The position numbers and the translations under genes are program-made. This document shows positions 7,994 through 16,447 of a stretch of DNA of 64,000 bases, piece after piece. The DNA comes from Pseudomonas knackmussii B13 (GTDB lineage: Bacteria > Pseudomonadota > Gammaproteobacteria > Pseudomonadales > Pseudomonadaceae), in the NCBI RefSeq assembly GCF_000689415.1, contig NZ_HG322950.1, positions 4,533,501-4,597,500 on the forward strand, in the 5' to 3' direction. The stretch's first letter is position 1; each line of letters starts with the position of its first letter. Below the pieces are notes generated by a model. The model had not been told where the DNA came from, did not search any database, and saw only the letters and a list, made by a program, of their open reading frames with translations.

Positions 7994-8872
7994 TCAAACC
8001 ACCCGCGCCGGATGCTGCACCCGCGGCGCGCCCAGTTGCTCGCGCCAGGACGGCGGCTGGCGGCCGCCGGCTTCCTGGATGCCGTAGCGCAGCGCCAGCT
8101 CCGCGCTGACCAGGGTCTGCCCGGAGAGCTTCGGCAGCTCCGGGTCCTCCAGCAGCGCCTTGAGGATGCGGCCGTTGAATTGCGGGGTCTCGGCCATGGC
8201 CAGGAAAGCCTCGTACTGCTCGGCGCGGGCCTGGCCGGCGATGGCCGTGCGTTCGGTCAGTTGCGGGCCTAGCCACAGCGAGACCGCCGCCACCGCGGTG
8301 TCCTCGAAGTCGATCGCCATGTCCGCCGCGAACTTGTCCACGCCGGCCTTCTGCGCGCCATAGGCCGGGCCGTGCATGTAGCAGCCGGCGCCGAACGAGG
8401 ACACGAACGCCACCAGCGCATTCGGCGCGCGCAGCAGCAATGGCGCGGCGTAGTAGCTGGCGACGTAGGCCGAGCGCAGGCCGACGTCGAGGATGTTCAC
8501 CAGGTCCAGCGGCTTCTCCCAGAAGGGACCGGGATCGATCAGCTGGTCATGGATGAAGGTGACGTTGTTCACCAGCAGGTCGAGGCGCCCCTGCTCGGCC
8601 TCGATGCGTGCGAACAGCGCGCGCACCTGGGCGTCGTCGGAATGGTCGCACTGCACCGAGATGCCCTTGCCGCCGGCGGCGTCTATCGCCGCGGCGGTTT
8701 CATGGATGCTGCCGTGCATGACCTGGCCACGCAGCTGCGCGCCACCGGATTGCAGCGAGCGGCCACTGACGTAGACGGTCATGCCGGCCGCGCCGAGGGC
8801 CTCGGCGATACCCTTGCCGACGCCACGGCTGGCGCCGGGGACCAGGGCGATACGGGGAGCGTGTTCAGGCAT
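7994..8872 (-). CDS. Short-chain dehydrogenase/reductase, atypical
   Basis: 292 residues. The cofactor loop is PGASRGVGKG instead of TGxxxGxG, and NNAG is replaced by NNVT; catalytic Ser (FVSSFG) and YGAQK are present. Long for an SDR, with a C-terminal tail that may determine the substrate. Its start overlaps the end of the KstD-like gene by 8 nt, so the two are translationally coupled in one operon under site e. The reaction is probably on the same ring system as the upstream dehydrogenase. Confidence 0.83.
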   Translation of the reverse strand: MPEHAPRIALVPGASRGVGKGIAEALGAAGMTVYVSGRSLQSGGAQLRGQVMHGSIHETAAAIDAAGGKGISVQCDHSDDAQVRALFARIEAEQGRLDLLVNNVTFIHDQLIDPGPFWEKPLDLVNILDVGLRSAYVASYYAAPLLLRAPNALVAFVSSFGAGCYMHGPAYGAQKAGVDKFAADMAIDFEDTAVAAVSLWLGPQLTERTAIAGQARAEQYEAFLAMAETPQFNGRILKALLEDPELPKLSGQTLVSAELALRYGIQEAGGRQPPSWREQLGAPRVQHPARVV

Positions 8873-10622
8873 TCTGGGTAACCTCGTGCGGGGCGGGTGC
8901 GACGCCAGCGTGTTGCTGGAGATGTTCGGCGGCGAGGAAGCCGAAGGTCATTGCCGGGCCGATGGTGGCACCGGCGCCCGGGTAGGTGGTGCCCATCACT
9001 GACGACGAGCTGTTGCCAATGGCGTAGAGCCCGGCGATGGCACTGCCGTCCTCGCGCAGCACCTGGGCGTGCGGGTTGGTGAGCAGGCCGCCCTTGGTGC
9101 CGATGTCGCCGGCATCGATGCGCACCGCGTAGAAGGGTGCCTTGAGCAGCGGCGCCAGGCACGGGTTGGGCTGCACGGTAGGGTCGCCGTAGTAGCGGTC
9201 GAACAGCGACTCGCCCTTGTGGAAGTCCGGGTCCTGGCCCAGCGCGGCATAGCGGTTGAAGCGCTCCAGCGTGCGAGCCAGGCCGGCGCCGTCGACGCCG
9301 ATGGTCGCTGCCAGTTCCTGGATGCTGTCGGCTTTCTGGAAATAGTTGCGCAGGTTCTTCGGCAGGCGACTGTCGGGTTGCGCGTAGCCGGGCAGCAGCG
9401 CGCCGCAGGGGTATTTGCGACGGAACTCGGCGTCGAAGATCATCCAGCAGGGCACGCTGCGCGCGGTTTCGCTGTCATGGCCGTACATGGCGTAGACGAT
9501 GTCGGTGTAGGGCGCGGCTTCGTTGACGAAGCGCTGCCCGGCGGAGTCCACCAGGACGCACCCCGGCAGGGTGCGCTCGACGAAGAGCGCGCGCGCCTTT
9601 TCCTCGCCCTCCACGTGGGTGGTCGGCGCCCACCAGCTGTGATCCATCAGCGCGGTGGCCGCGCCCAGCGCCTGGCCGGCGCGAATGCCGTCGCCGCTGT
9701 TGTAGGGTGGCGTCGCGCTCCACTTCGCCTGCGACGGCTGCCGATGGTACTGGCTGCGCATCTCCTGGTTGCGTTCGAAGCCGCCGGCGGCCAATACCAC
9801 GCCGCGCCGTGCGCGAACGCGCAGGGCGCGGCCCTTGTGGATCAGCTCGGCGCCGACGACCCGGCCGTTCTCCTCGACCAGCGTCTGCAAGGGTGCCTCC
9901 AGCCACAGCGGCACGTTGCGGTCGAGCAGCGACAGGCGCAGCGCGCCGACCAGGGCGTTGCCCAGGGTCAGGAAGCGGTCGCGCGGCGAGCGCAGGCGGC
10001 CGCCCAGGTCGCGCCAGTAGCGCCAGAGGATGCGCATCGTTAGGCCGACCCAACCGGGACCACGGCAGAGCAGCACGCGGGCTTCCTTCATGGTCATGCC
10101 GATGCGGCCCATCATCAGGGTGCCCGGCGAAGGCGCGCGCATCCGGGCGAACTCTTCGCCCAGCAGGCGGGCATCGAACGGCATCGGGTCCATGGAGCGA
10201 TAGCCCGGCTTGCCGCCGGGCGTCTCTGGGTAGTAGTCGGCGTATTCGGGCTGCGCCTCGAAGCGCACCCGGCTGTTGCGCTCGAGGTATTCGACCATGC
10301 GTCGGCCGTTCTCGACGTAGGCCTCGATGCGGCTGTCGTCCACCACGCCCTGGGTCACGGTGCGGATGTAGCGGATCGCCTCCTGGGGCGAGTCGCTGCC
10401 GCCGAGCGCGGCGATGCGATGGTTGCAGGGAATCCATATGCCGCCGCCGGACACCGCCGAGGTGCCGCCGTAACGGTCGCTCTTCTCCACCACCAATACG
10501 TCCAGGCCGAGGTCGCGGGCACGCAGCGCGGCGGTCATGCCGCCGGCCCCGCTGCCCACCACCAGGACGTCGCACTCGTGGTCCCACTCGCGGCTCTGCG
10601 GGCCGCTCACCCTTGTGTTCAT
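8865..10622 (-). CDS. 3-ketosteroid-delta1-dehydrogenase-like FAD flavoprotein
   Basis: 585 residues, typical for KstD/TesH. It has an N-terminal FAD motif VVGSGAGGMTAA, the mid-protein VLAAGGFERN segment, and a C-terminal TYPGAGATIGPAMTFGFLA stretch that aligns with the KstD catalytic Tyr-Pro-Gly-x-Gly region. KstD enzymes introduce a 1,2 double bond into 3-keto rings using FAD. The start at 10622 follows GGAG; a longer in-frame extension crosses the operator and was rejected. Steroid specificity is inferred only from family and neighbours; related flavoproteins act on other cyclic ketones. Confidence 0.85.
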   Translation of the reverse strand: MNTRVSGPQSREWDHECDVLVVGSGAGGMTAALRARDLGLDVLVVEKSDRYGGTSAVSGGGIWIPCNHRIAALGGSDSPQEAIRYIRTVTQGVVDDSRIEAYVENGRRMVEYLERNSRVRFEAQPEYADYYPETPGGKPGYRSMDPMPFDARLLGEEFARMRAPSPGTLMMGRIGMTMKEARVLLCRGPGWVGLTMRILWRYWRDLGGRLRSPRDRFLTLGNALVGALRLSLLDRNVPLWLEAPLQTLVEENGRVVGAELIHKGRALRVRARRGVVLAAGGFERNQEMRSQYHRQPSQAKWSATPPYNSGDGIRAGQALGAATALMDHSWWAPTTHVEGEEKARALFVERTLPGCVLVDSAGQRFVNEAAPYTDIVYAMYGHDSETARSVPCWMIFDAEFRRKYPCGALLPGYAQPDSRLPKNLRNYFQKADSIQELAATIGVDGAGLARTLERFNRYAALGQDPDFHKGESLFDRYYGDPTVQPNPCLAPLLKAPFYAVRIDAGDIGTKGGLLTNPHAQVLREDGSAIAGLYAIGNSSSSVMGTTYPGAGATIGPAMTFGFLAAEHLQQHAGVAPAPHEVTQNA

Positions 10623-10698
10623 GTGCGCATCTCCAGCACCCGGCGCAGGCCACGCCCACGCATCCGAACCGATTGTTCGCGGCGTGCGGAGCGGCCGG

Positions 10699-10718
10699 CA
10701 TCGTCCGAAGGGACTAGC
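10699..10718 (-). promoter_or_regulatory. Catabolic-cluster operator, site e
   Basis: Minus strand: GCTAGTCC-CTTC-GGACGATG. AACAAT (10677-10672) follows 21 nt later. The KstD-like ATG is 76 nt beyond the motif. Confidence 0.8.
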
Positions 10719-10747
10719 GCGCAAGCCCCGTGGGCCGCCGGTTTGCG

Positions 10748-10767
10748 CGTAGTCCCTTTGGACGATG
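10748..10767 (+). promoter_or_regulatory. Catabolic-cluster operator, site f
   Basis: CGTAGTCC-CTTT-GGACGATG. CATAGT (10788-10793) follows 20 nt later. It drives the DUF1302/DUF1329 pair and stands back to back with site e in the same intergenic region. Confidence 0.8.
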
Positions 10768-10864
10768 TTGGCGCTTGCCCGCGACCACATAGTCAGGCCG
10801 CCACACCCCCCGCCAACAAAGATTCCGGGGCGGGCGCGACCTGCCGCCCCGCGCAGAGGATGAG

Positions 10865-12490
10865 ATGACAAGAACAAAAACCCCCGTTCCGAGGATCACC
10901 CTCGCCTTGCCGCTGTCCGCCTTGGGCCTGCTCTTCGCTGGCCAGTCCCAGGCGTTGTCGTTCCAGCCGAGCGACGATCTCAAGATCAACTGGGACACCA
11001 CCCTCACCTACGGCCTGGCCTGGCGCACCGAGAAGCGCGACCACGCGCTGTCCAACGGCGGTAGCAACCCGGCGATCGCCAACGGCGACGACGGCGACAA
11101 CGCCTTCGACCGCGGCAGCCTGATCAACAACCGCGCCAGTTTCCTCACCGAGGCCGACTTCAAGTTCCGCGACGACTACGGCCTGTTCGTCCGCGCCACC
11201 GGCTTCTACGACGACGTCTACCACCGCAGCAACGACAACGACACCGGCACCTCCAACTGCTTCGTCGGTGGCCGCTGCTCCGAGCCCGACCATTTCTCCG
11301 ACGAAACCAAGGACCAGCTCGGCGACGACCTGCGCCTGCTCGACACCTACGTCTACGGCACCTGGCAGTTGAACGGCAAGCCGCTCAACGCGCGGGTTGG
11401 CAACCAGGTGGTGGCCTGGGGCGAGAGCCTGTTCAACGGCTTCGGCATTTCCGGCGCGATGAGCCCGGTGGACGCCACCAAGGCCAACACCCCCGGTATC
11501 GAGGTGAAGGAACTGTTCCTGCCGGTCGGCCAGGTCTTCACCCAGTACAGCCTCACCGATGCCCTGGGCATCCAGCTGTACTACCAGTACCAGTGGAAGC
11601 GCACCGAGCTGTCGCCGGTGGGCAGCTACTTCTCCACCACCGACTTCATCGACAAGGGCGGCTTCAACGACTCCACCGGCCTGCAGCACCGCGAGGGCGA
11701 CGACACCCCCGGCAACAGCGGCCAGTACGGCGTGGCGCTGACCTACAGCGTCGAGCAGCTGAACAACACCGAGTTCGGCCTGTACTACCTGCGTTTCAAC
11801 GAACACAACCCGCAGATCGACTTCCTCACCGACTGGAACCGGGGCGGCTACCGCGCACGCTACTTCGACGACATCCACCTGTACGGCGCCAGCTTCTCGA
11901 GCATGATCGGCGACACCAACGTCAGCGGCGAACTGAGCTACCGCGACGGCCAGCCGGTGCTGGTCGATACCGGCCTGACCCCGCAGCCGGTGCGCGCCAA
12001 GACCGCCCAGGCGCTGGTGTCCTTCATCCACTCCTTCGGCAACCTGCCGATCGCCGACAACACCACCCTGACCGGCGAGGTCGGCTACAACCGCGTGATG
12101 GACAACGACAAGGCGCCGAGCTTCGACGTCTTCGTGCCCACCGGCGCCGGCGGCTTCGCGCAGATCCAGACGGCGAACACCGACAAGCTCTACTTCGACC
12201 GTTCCGCCTGGGGTTACACCCTCATGACCACGCTGGACTACAACAACGTGTTCAACGGCTGGGACCTGTCGGTTCCGCTGATCTACAGCCAGGCGGTCAA
12301 CGGCAGCTCGTCCATGCCCGGCAGCTTCGGCCTGGGCGAAGGCGACGACCGCTTCGCCGTCGGCACCACCTGGCGCTACCTGAACAACTTCACCATCGAA
12401 GCCCGCTACAACGTGTTCCTCGGCTCCCCGAGCGAAACCGCGCTGGCGGACCGCGACAACGTTTCGCTCAGCGCGAAATACAGCTTCTGA
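10865..12490 (+). CDS. DUF1302 outer-membrane barrel protein
   Basis: 541 residues. There is a cleavable signal peptide (hydrophobic core LALPLSALGLLFAG, cleavage near QSQA), then a long series of alternating aromatic/polar beta strands ending in NVSLSAKYSF with a terminal Phe, the outer-membrane barrel signature. DUF1302 proteins are almost always paired with DUF1329 proteins and found in steroid, hydrocarbon or other hydrophobic-compound clusters, where an uptake or export role is proposed. The DUF1329 gene follows after 22 nt. Confidence 0.88.
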   Translation: MTRTKTPVPRITLALPLSALGLLFAGQSQALSFQPSDDLKINWDTTLTYGLAWRTEKRDHALSNGGSNPAIANGDDGDNAFDRGSLINNRASFLTEADFKFRDDYGLFVRATGFYDDVYHRSNDNDTGTSNCFVGGRCSEPDHFSDETKDQLGDDLRLLDTYVYGTWQLNGKPLNARVGNQVVAWGESLFNGFGISGAMSPVDATKANTPGIEVKELFLPVGQVFTQYSLTDALGIQLYYQYQWKRTELSPVGSYFSTTDFIDKGGFNDSTGLQHREGDDTPGNSGQYGVALTYSVEQLNNTEFGLYYLRFNEHNPQIDFLTDWNRGGYRARYFDDIHLYGASFSSMIGDTNVSGELSYRDGQPVLVDTGLTPQPVRAKTAQALVSFIHSFGNLPIADNTTLTGEVGYNRVMDNDKAPSFDVFVPTGAGGFAQIQTANTDKLYFDRSAWGYTLMTTLDYNNVFNGWDLSVPLIYSQAVNGSSSMPGSFGLGEGDDRFAVGTTWRYLNNFTIEARYNVFLGSPSETALADRDNVSLSAKYSF

Positions 12491-12512
12491 CCCCGCCCGA
12501 AGGAGCCCGCAC

Positions 12513-13889
12513 ATGAACCGCAAACCCTATCTGTTTCCCCTGTTACTGAGCGCCGGGCTGGCCTGCCTGGCCGGCGCAGCCCAGGCCAAGGTCAGCCCGG
12601 AAGAAGCCGCGCGCCTTGGACAGGAGCTCACCCCCATGGGCGCCGAAAAGGCCGGCAACGCCGACGGCAGCATCCCTGCCTGGAGCGGCAAGTGGCGCGG
12701 CGCGCCGCCGCAGGTGAAGTACGCCGGTCCAGGCAACGCCTATCCCGACCCCTACGCCGACGAGAAGCCGCTGTTCGTCATCACCGCGCAGAACATGGGT
12801 CAGTACGACTCGTTCCTGACCGACGGCGAACGCGCCCTGCTCAAGCGCTACCCGACCACCTTCCGCATGCCGATCTACCCCTCGCACCGCGACTTTCGCA
12901 TGAGCGAGAAGGCCGAGGCCAACATCAAGGCCAACGCGCTCAACGCCGAACTGGTGGAAGGCGGCAACGCCGTGCGCAACGCATTCGGCGCCTCGCCCTT
13001 CCCGATCCCGAAGAACGGCTACGAGCTGATGTGGAACCATGCCCTGCAGGCCCGCCCCAACAGCGAGGAAGCGATCTACGACCAGGCCGTGATCTACTCC
13101 AACGGCAACCAGGCGCTGCAGACCGTGCACTACCAGATCCTCGCGCCCTGGTGCGACCCGAAGGGTTCGCTGCAGAGCTACGACGGCGGGGTCATGAGCC
13201 ACTTCATGATCACCACCCTGAAGCCCGTGCGCGCCAAGGGCGAGATCATCGGCGGCAACGAGTTCTTCGACCCGGTGGCCAGCCCGCGGCAGAGCTGGCA
13301 GTACCTGCCCGGCACGCGCCGGGTGCGTCGCGCGCCTACCGTCGGCTATGACACCCCGATCGGCGCCGGCGGCTTCCGCACCATCGACGAGGACCGCCTG
13401 TTCAACGGCGCCCCCGACCGCTACGACTGGAAGCTGATCGGCAAGCGCGAGGTCTTCATCCCGTACAACAACTACAAGCTGGACGATCCCAGCCTGAAGT
13501 ACGCACAGATCCTCACGCCGAACCACGTCAACCCCGACTACATGCGCTACGAGAAACACCGCGTCTGGATCGTCGAGGCGACCCTCAAGCCGGGGGCTCG
13601 ACACATCTATGGCAAGCGCACCCTGTACATCGACGAAGACAGCTGGTCCGCCGCCCTCGCCGACAACTACGACAACCGTGGCCAACTCTGGCGCACCAAC
13701 ATGCAGACCTCGCTGTACGCCTACGACATCCAGCTCAACCAGGCGCGCATCGCGCTCTTCCATGACCTCATCGCCGGCTCCTACCTGGCCGACCGCATGA
13801 GCAACGAGGAGAAGCCGGCGCAGTTGAACACCGCCCAGTACGACGCCGACTACTTCAGCGCCGCCAACATGCGCAAGCTCGGCCAGTAA
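12513..13889 (+). CDS. DUF1329 periplasmic/envelope protein
   Basis: 458 residues with a signal peptide (LLLSAGLACLAGAAQA). The mature start KVSPEEAARLGQELTPMGAE is characteristic of DUF1329, which shares a LolB-like lipid-binding fold. Family members act with the DUF1302 barrel and sometimes an MMPL-type exporter; no such exporter is visible here. Co-transcribed with the preceding gene (GGAG before the ATG). Likely role: moving a hydrophobic substrate across the envelope. Confidence 0.88.
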   Translation: MNRKPYLFPLLLSAGLACLAGAAQAKVSPEEAARLGQELTPMGAEKAGNADGSIPAWSGKWRGAPPQVKYAGPGNAYPDPYADEKPLFVITAQNMGQYDSFLTDGERALLKRYPTTFRMPIYPSHRDFRMSEKAEANIKANALNAELVEGGNAVRNAFGASPFPIPKNGYELMWNHALQARPNSEEAIYDQAVIYSNGNQALQTVHYQILAPWCDPKGSLQSYDGGVMSHFMITTLKPVRAKGEIIGGNEFFDPVASPRQSWQYLPGTRRVRRAPTVGYDTPIGAGGFRTIDEDRLFNGAPDRYDWKLIGKREVFIPYNNYKLDDPSLKYAQILTPNHVNPDYMRYEKHRVWIVEATLKPGARHIYGKRTLYIDEDSWSAALADNYDNRGQLWRTNMQTSLYAYDIQLNQARIALFHDLIAGSYLADRMSNEEKPAQLNTAQYDADYFSAANMRKLGQ

Positions 13890-13900
13890 GGCCCTACCGA

Positions 13901-13932
13901 AGCCCGCCGCGGGAACACCGCGCGGGCTTTTT
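13901..13932 (+). terminator. Rho-independent terminator after DUF1329
   Basis: AGCCCGC-CGCGG pairs with CCGCG-CGGGCT (one bulge), followed by a T-rich run. It lies only 22 nt before the SurE start, so SurE may rely on read-through or an unrecognised promoter. Confidence 0.7.
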
Positions 13933-13954
13933 CATTTGCCAAAGGAATTTCCCC

Positions 13955-14938
13955 ATGCAAGCACTGCTGCGCGCCGGCATCGTTTTCGCCGGCCTGGGCC
14001 TGGCGAGCCAGGCCAGCGCCCTGAACATCCTCCTGACCAACGACGACGGCTGCCGCGCGCCCGGCATCGCCGCCGTCTACCAGGCGCTCACGGCCGCGGG
14101 CCACCAGGTCACCCTCATCGCTCCGGACACCGACAACAGCGGCATAGGCGCGGCCAGCGTGGTCGCCCCCGGCCAGGCCCTGGCCGTCACCCGCCTGGCC
14201 GACCGCCAGTACTGCGTCGGCGCGCCCGCCGGCTACAAGCTCGCTGCAGGAAAGAACATGGCGATCGGCACGCCGGTGGACGCAGTGAACGTCGGCCTCG
14301 ACCTGCTGCTCAAGGACAACCCGCCGGACCTGGTGGTCTCCGGCAGCAACTTCGGCGACAACACCGGCCCGCTGATCCAGCTGTCCGGCACGCTCAACGC
14401 CGCGCTCTGGGCGATGCGCCGGGGCGTGCCGGCGCTGGCCGTGTCCACCGCCATCGACCTGCCGCTGATGCAGCGCGATCAGAAGGCCGCCATCCAGCTC
14501 ACCCTCGCCGCACAGGCCGACAGCGCGAAACTAGCGGTGCGCGTTCTGGACCGCGCCCTGATTGCCGGCAAGCAGGCCCATGAGCGCTGCGCCAAAGGCA
14601 AGGACAAATCCGCCTGCGAACTCAACCTGCTCGGCCTGCCGGCAGGCCAGGGCCTGAACCTCAACTACCCGGCCCGCAAGCCCGCCGAAGTACGCGGCCT
14701 GGTCTACGCGCCGGTGGGCGACTGGTCGCCCATCGTCTTCGCCGTGCGTGGCGAGCAGGAAGGCTCGGCAAGGGTCGAGCTGGCCCAGCCGGCAACACCG
14801 GACGAGCGCCAGCGCCACGGCGACGCCTATCTACTGAGCCAGGGCTACGCGGTGCTGAGCGTGGTGGGGACGGATCTGAATGGCGCAGGCGCCGGAGAGC
14901 AACGGGCGAAAGCGTTGGTGGAGGGCGTGAAGCCGTAA
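13955..14938 (+). CDS. Exported SurE-like 5'/3'-nucleotidase or phosphatase
   Basis: 327 residues. Unlike housekeeping SurE (about 250 residues, cytoplasmic) it begins with a signal peptide (AGIVFAGLGLASQASA). The SurE core follows: NILLTNDDG with the metal-binding Asp pair, APDTDNSG, and VVSGSNFGDN. SurE enzymes are divalent-metal phosphatases. The periplasmic location and its place behind DUF1302/DUF1329 suggest dephosphorylation of an external substrate or a moonlighting role. A terminator lies just upstream, so co-transcription is uncertain. Confidence 0.82.
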   Translation: MQALLRAGIVFAGLGLASQASALNILLTNDDGCRAPGIAAVYQALTAAGHQVTLIAPDTDNSGIGAASVVAPGQALAVTRLADRQYCVGAPAGYKLAAGKNMAIGTPVDAVNVGLDLLLKDNPPDLVVSGSNFGDNTGPLIQLSGTLNAALWAMRRGVPALAVSTAIDLPLMQRDQKAAIQLTLAAQADSAKLAVRVLDRALIAGKQAHERCAKGKDKSACELNLLGLPAGQGLNLNYPARKPAEVRGLVYAPVGDWSPIVFAVRGEQEGSARVELAQPATPDERQRHGDAYLLSQGYAVLSVVGTDLNGAGAGEQRAKALVEGVKP

Positions 14939-14969
14939 CGCCGCGTAAAATCCCCGCGCCAATTCTCCG

Positions 14970-15053
14970 GTAGGGCGCATAACCGCGTTCGCGGTTATGC
15001 GCCGCCACCCGGCACAAAAACGGCGGATAACCCCTTCGGGGTTATTCGCCCTA
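14970..15053. repeat. 84-nt composite palindromic repeat bounded by GTAGGGCG / CGCCCTAC
   Basis: Two hairpins side by side: 14974-14986 with 14991-15003 (13-bp perfect stem) and 15022-15034 with 15038-15050 (12 of 13 pairs), enclosed by the inverted ends 14970-14977 / 15046-15053. A degenerate copy in the opposite orientation starts at 7793. REP/BIME-like. The rest of the 296-nt gap (to 15234) holds only smaller inverted repeats. Confidence 0.75.
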
Positions 15054-15234
15054 CAGGTCCGGCATTCGTGCCGTGCGGTTCGCGAGCAAGAACTAGGCGT
15101 TCCCCTCGCTCCTACGCAGTCCCGTCTTCCCCGCGAACGCGGGACGCACCTTCATCGCGAACAGCGCTTGCGCTGTCCCGAAGGGGAATAGCCCAAAAAA
15201 CAGGGGCTCCTACCGCCGCGCCAACCACCGGCAG

Positions 15235-16446
15235 TCACGCCCCCGCGATATTCAACGCACAGCGAATACCGCCCGGCCGGGCGATGCTGGCAACGCACTG
15301 GTTGCAATGGGTGCAGCCGTTCTCGTAGTGCTCGCCCTGCGCCTGAAGGTTGCGCACCAGGTCCGGATCGCGCAAAAGCGCACGCCCCATCGCCACGAAA
15401 TCAAAGCCTTCCTGCAGGGCCTGCGCCAGGCTGTCGCGGCTGCTCACGCCACCGAGGTACACCAGCGGCATGTCGGTGGCCTGGCGCATGCGCCGGGCCT
15501 GCTCGAGGAAGTACAGCTCCTCGTACGGCATGCTGGCGAACATGCTGCCGCCGAACCACTTCATGGCGGTGCGCTGCAGCGGGTTGCGCTCCAGCGGAAT
15601 CATCTGCGCCAGCGGGCTTTCGCCACGGAACAGGTACATGGGCGCGCGGCTGGTGAAGCCGCCGCTCATCACCAGCGCGTTCAGGCCGCCGGCCGCCAGC
15701 AGTTGCGCGGCACGGCAGGATTCTTCGATCTCCAGGCCGCCCTTGAAGCCGTCGCTGAGATTGAGCTTGGCGAGGATCGGGAAGTCGTCACCCACCGCCT
15801 CGCGCACCGCCGCGAGCACTTCCAGGGGCAGGCGCATGCGCTTCTCCAGCAAGCCACCATAGGCATCGCTGCGCCTATTGGTGGCCGGCGAGATGAACTG
15901 GCTGAGCAGGTAGCCATGGCCCATGTGGATCTCGATGGCGTCGAAGCCCGCGCGTTTCACGAAGGCAGCGGCGGCACGGTATTCGTCGAGGGTCTTGCGG
16001 ATATCGGCGGCGCCCATGGCGCCGGAGAACGGCACTCCGGAGAACAGCCCGTACTGGTTGATGCAGGCGCTTGGCCCACGCGGACGCGGGATATTCAGCG
16101 GCTTGGTGCGGCTGAAGAAACCGCAATGCGCGAGCTGCGCCGACACCGCGCCACCCTCCCGATGCACCGCCGCGGTCAGGTGGCGCAACTGGGCGAAGAC
16201 GCCCTCGTGCATCCACATCTGGTCGGCGAAGGTCAGGCCGTCCGGCGACACCCCGCAATAGGCCACGGTGGTCAGGCCGACGCCGCCGCGCGCCATGCGC
16301 GCGTGGTGCTCGGCCAGGTCGGCGCCGGGCATGCCGCCGGGGCACATGCCCTCGAAGGTGGCGGTCTTGATCACCCGGTTGCGCAGTTGCAGTCCGGCCA
16401 GGCGGGCGGGGCCGAAGACCTTGTCCAGGGCAGCACTCGGGGTCAT
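15235..16446 (-). CDS. NADH:flavin oxidoreductase (old yellow enzyme family) with a retained 4Fe-4S motif
   Basis: 403 residues. The TIM barrel carries GPARLAGLQLRNRV at the start, the family signature HMGHGYLLSQFISPATN followed by RRSDAYGG, and FVAMGRALLRDPDL near the end. Beyond the barrel there is C-x2-C-x2-C-x11-C (CTHCNQC...C), the cluster motif of 2,4-dienoyl-CoA-reductase-type members, but the protein stops before their second FAD/NAD(P)H domain. It could reduce an enone or dienone. Fourth gene of the site g operon; 1 nt separates it from the RibBA-like gene. Confidence 0.85.
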   Translation of the reverse strand: MTPSAALDKVFGPARLAGLQLRNRVIKTATFEGMCPGGMPGADLAEHHARMARGGVGLTTVAYCGVSPDGLTFADQMWMHEGVFAQLRHLTAAVHREGGAVSAQLAHCGFFSRTKPLNIPRPRGPSACINQYGLFSGVPFSGAMGAADIRKTLDEYRAAAAFVKRAGFDAIEIHMGHGYLLSQFISPATNRRSDAYGGLLEKRMRLPLEVLAAVREAVGDDFPILAKLNLSDGFKGGLEIEESCRAAQLLAAGGLNALVMSGGFTSRAPMYLFRGESPLAQMIPLERNPLQRTAMKWFGGSMFASMPYEELYFLEQARRMRQATDMPLVYLGGVSSRDSLAQALQEGFDFVAMGRALLRDPDLVRNLQAQGEHYENGCTHCNQCVASIARPGGIRCALNIAGA

Positions 16447-16447
16447 C

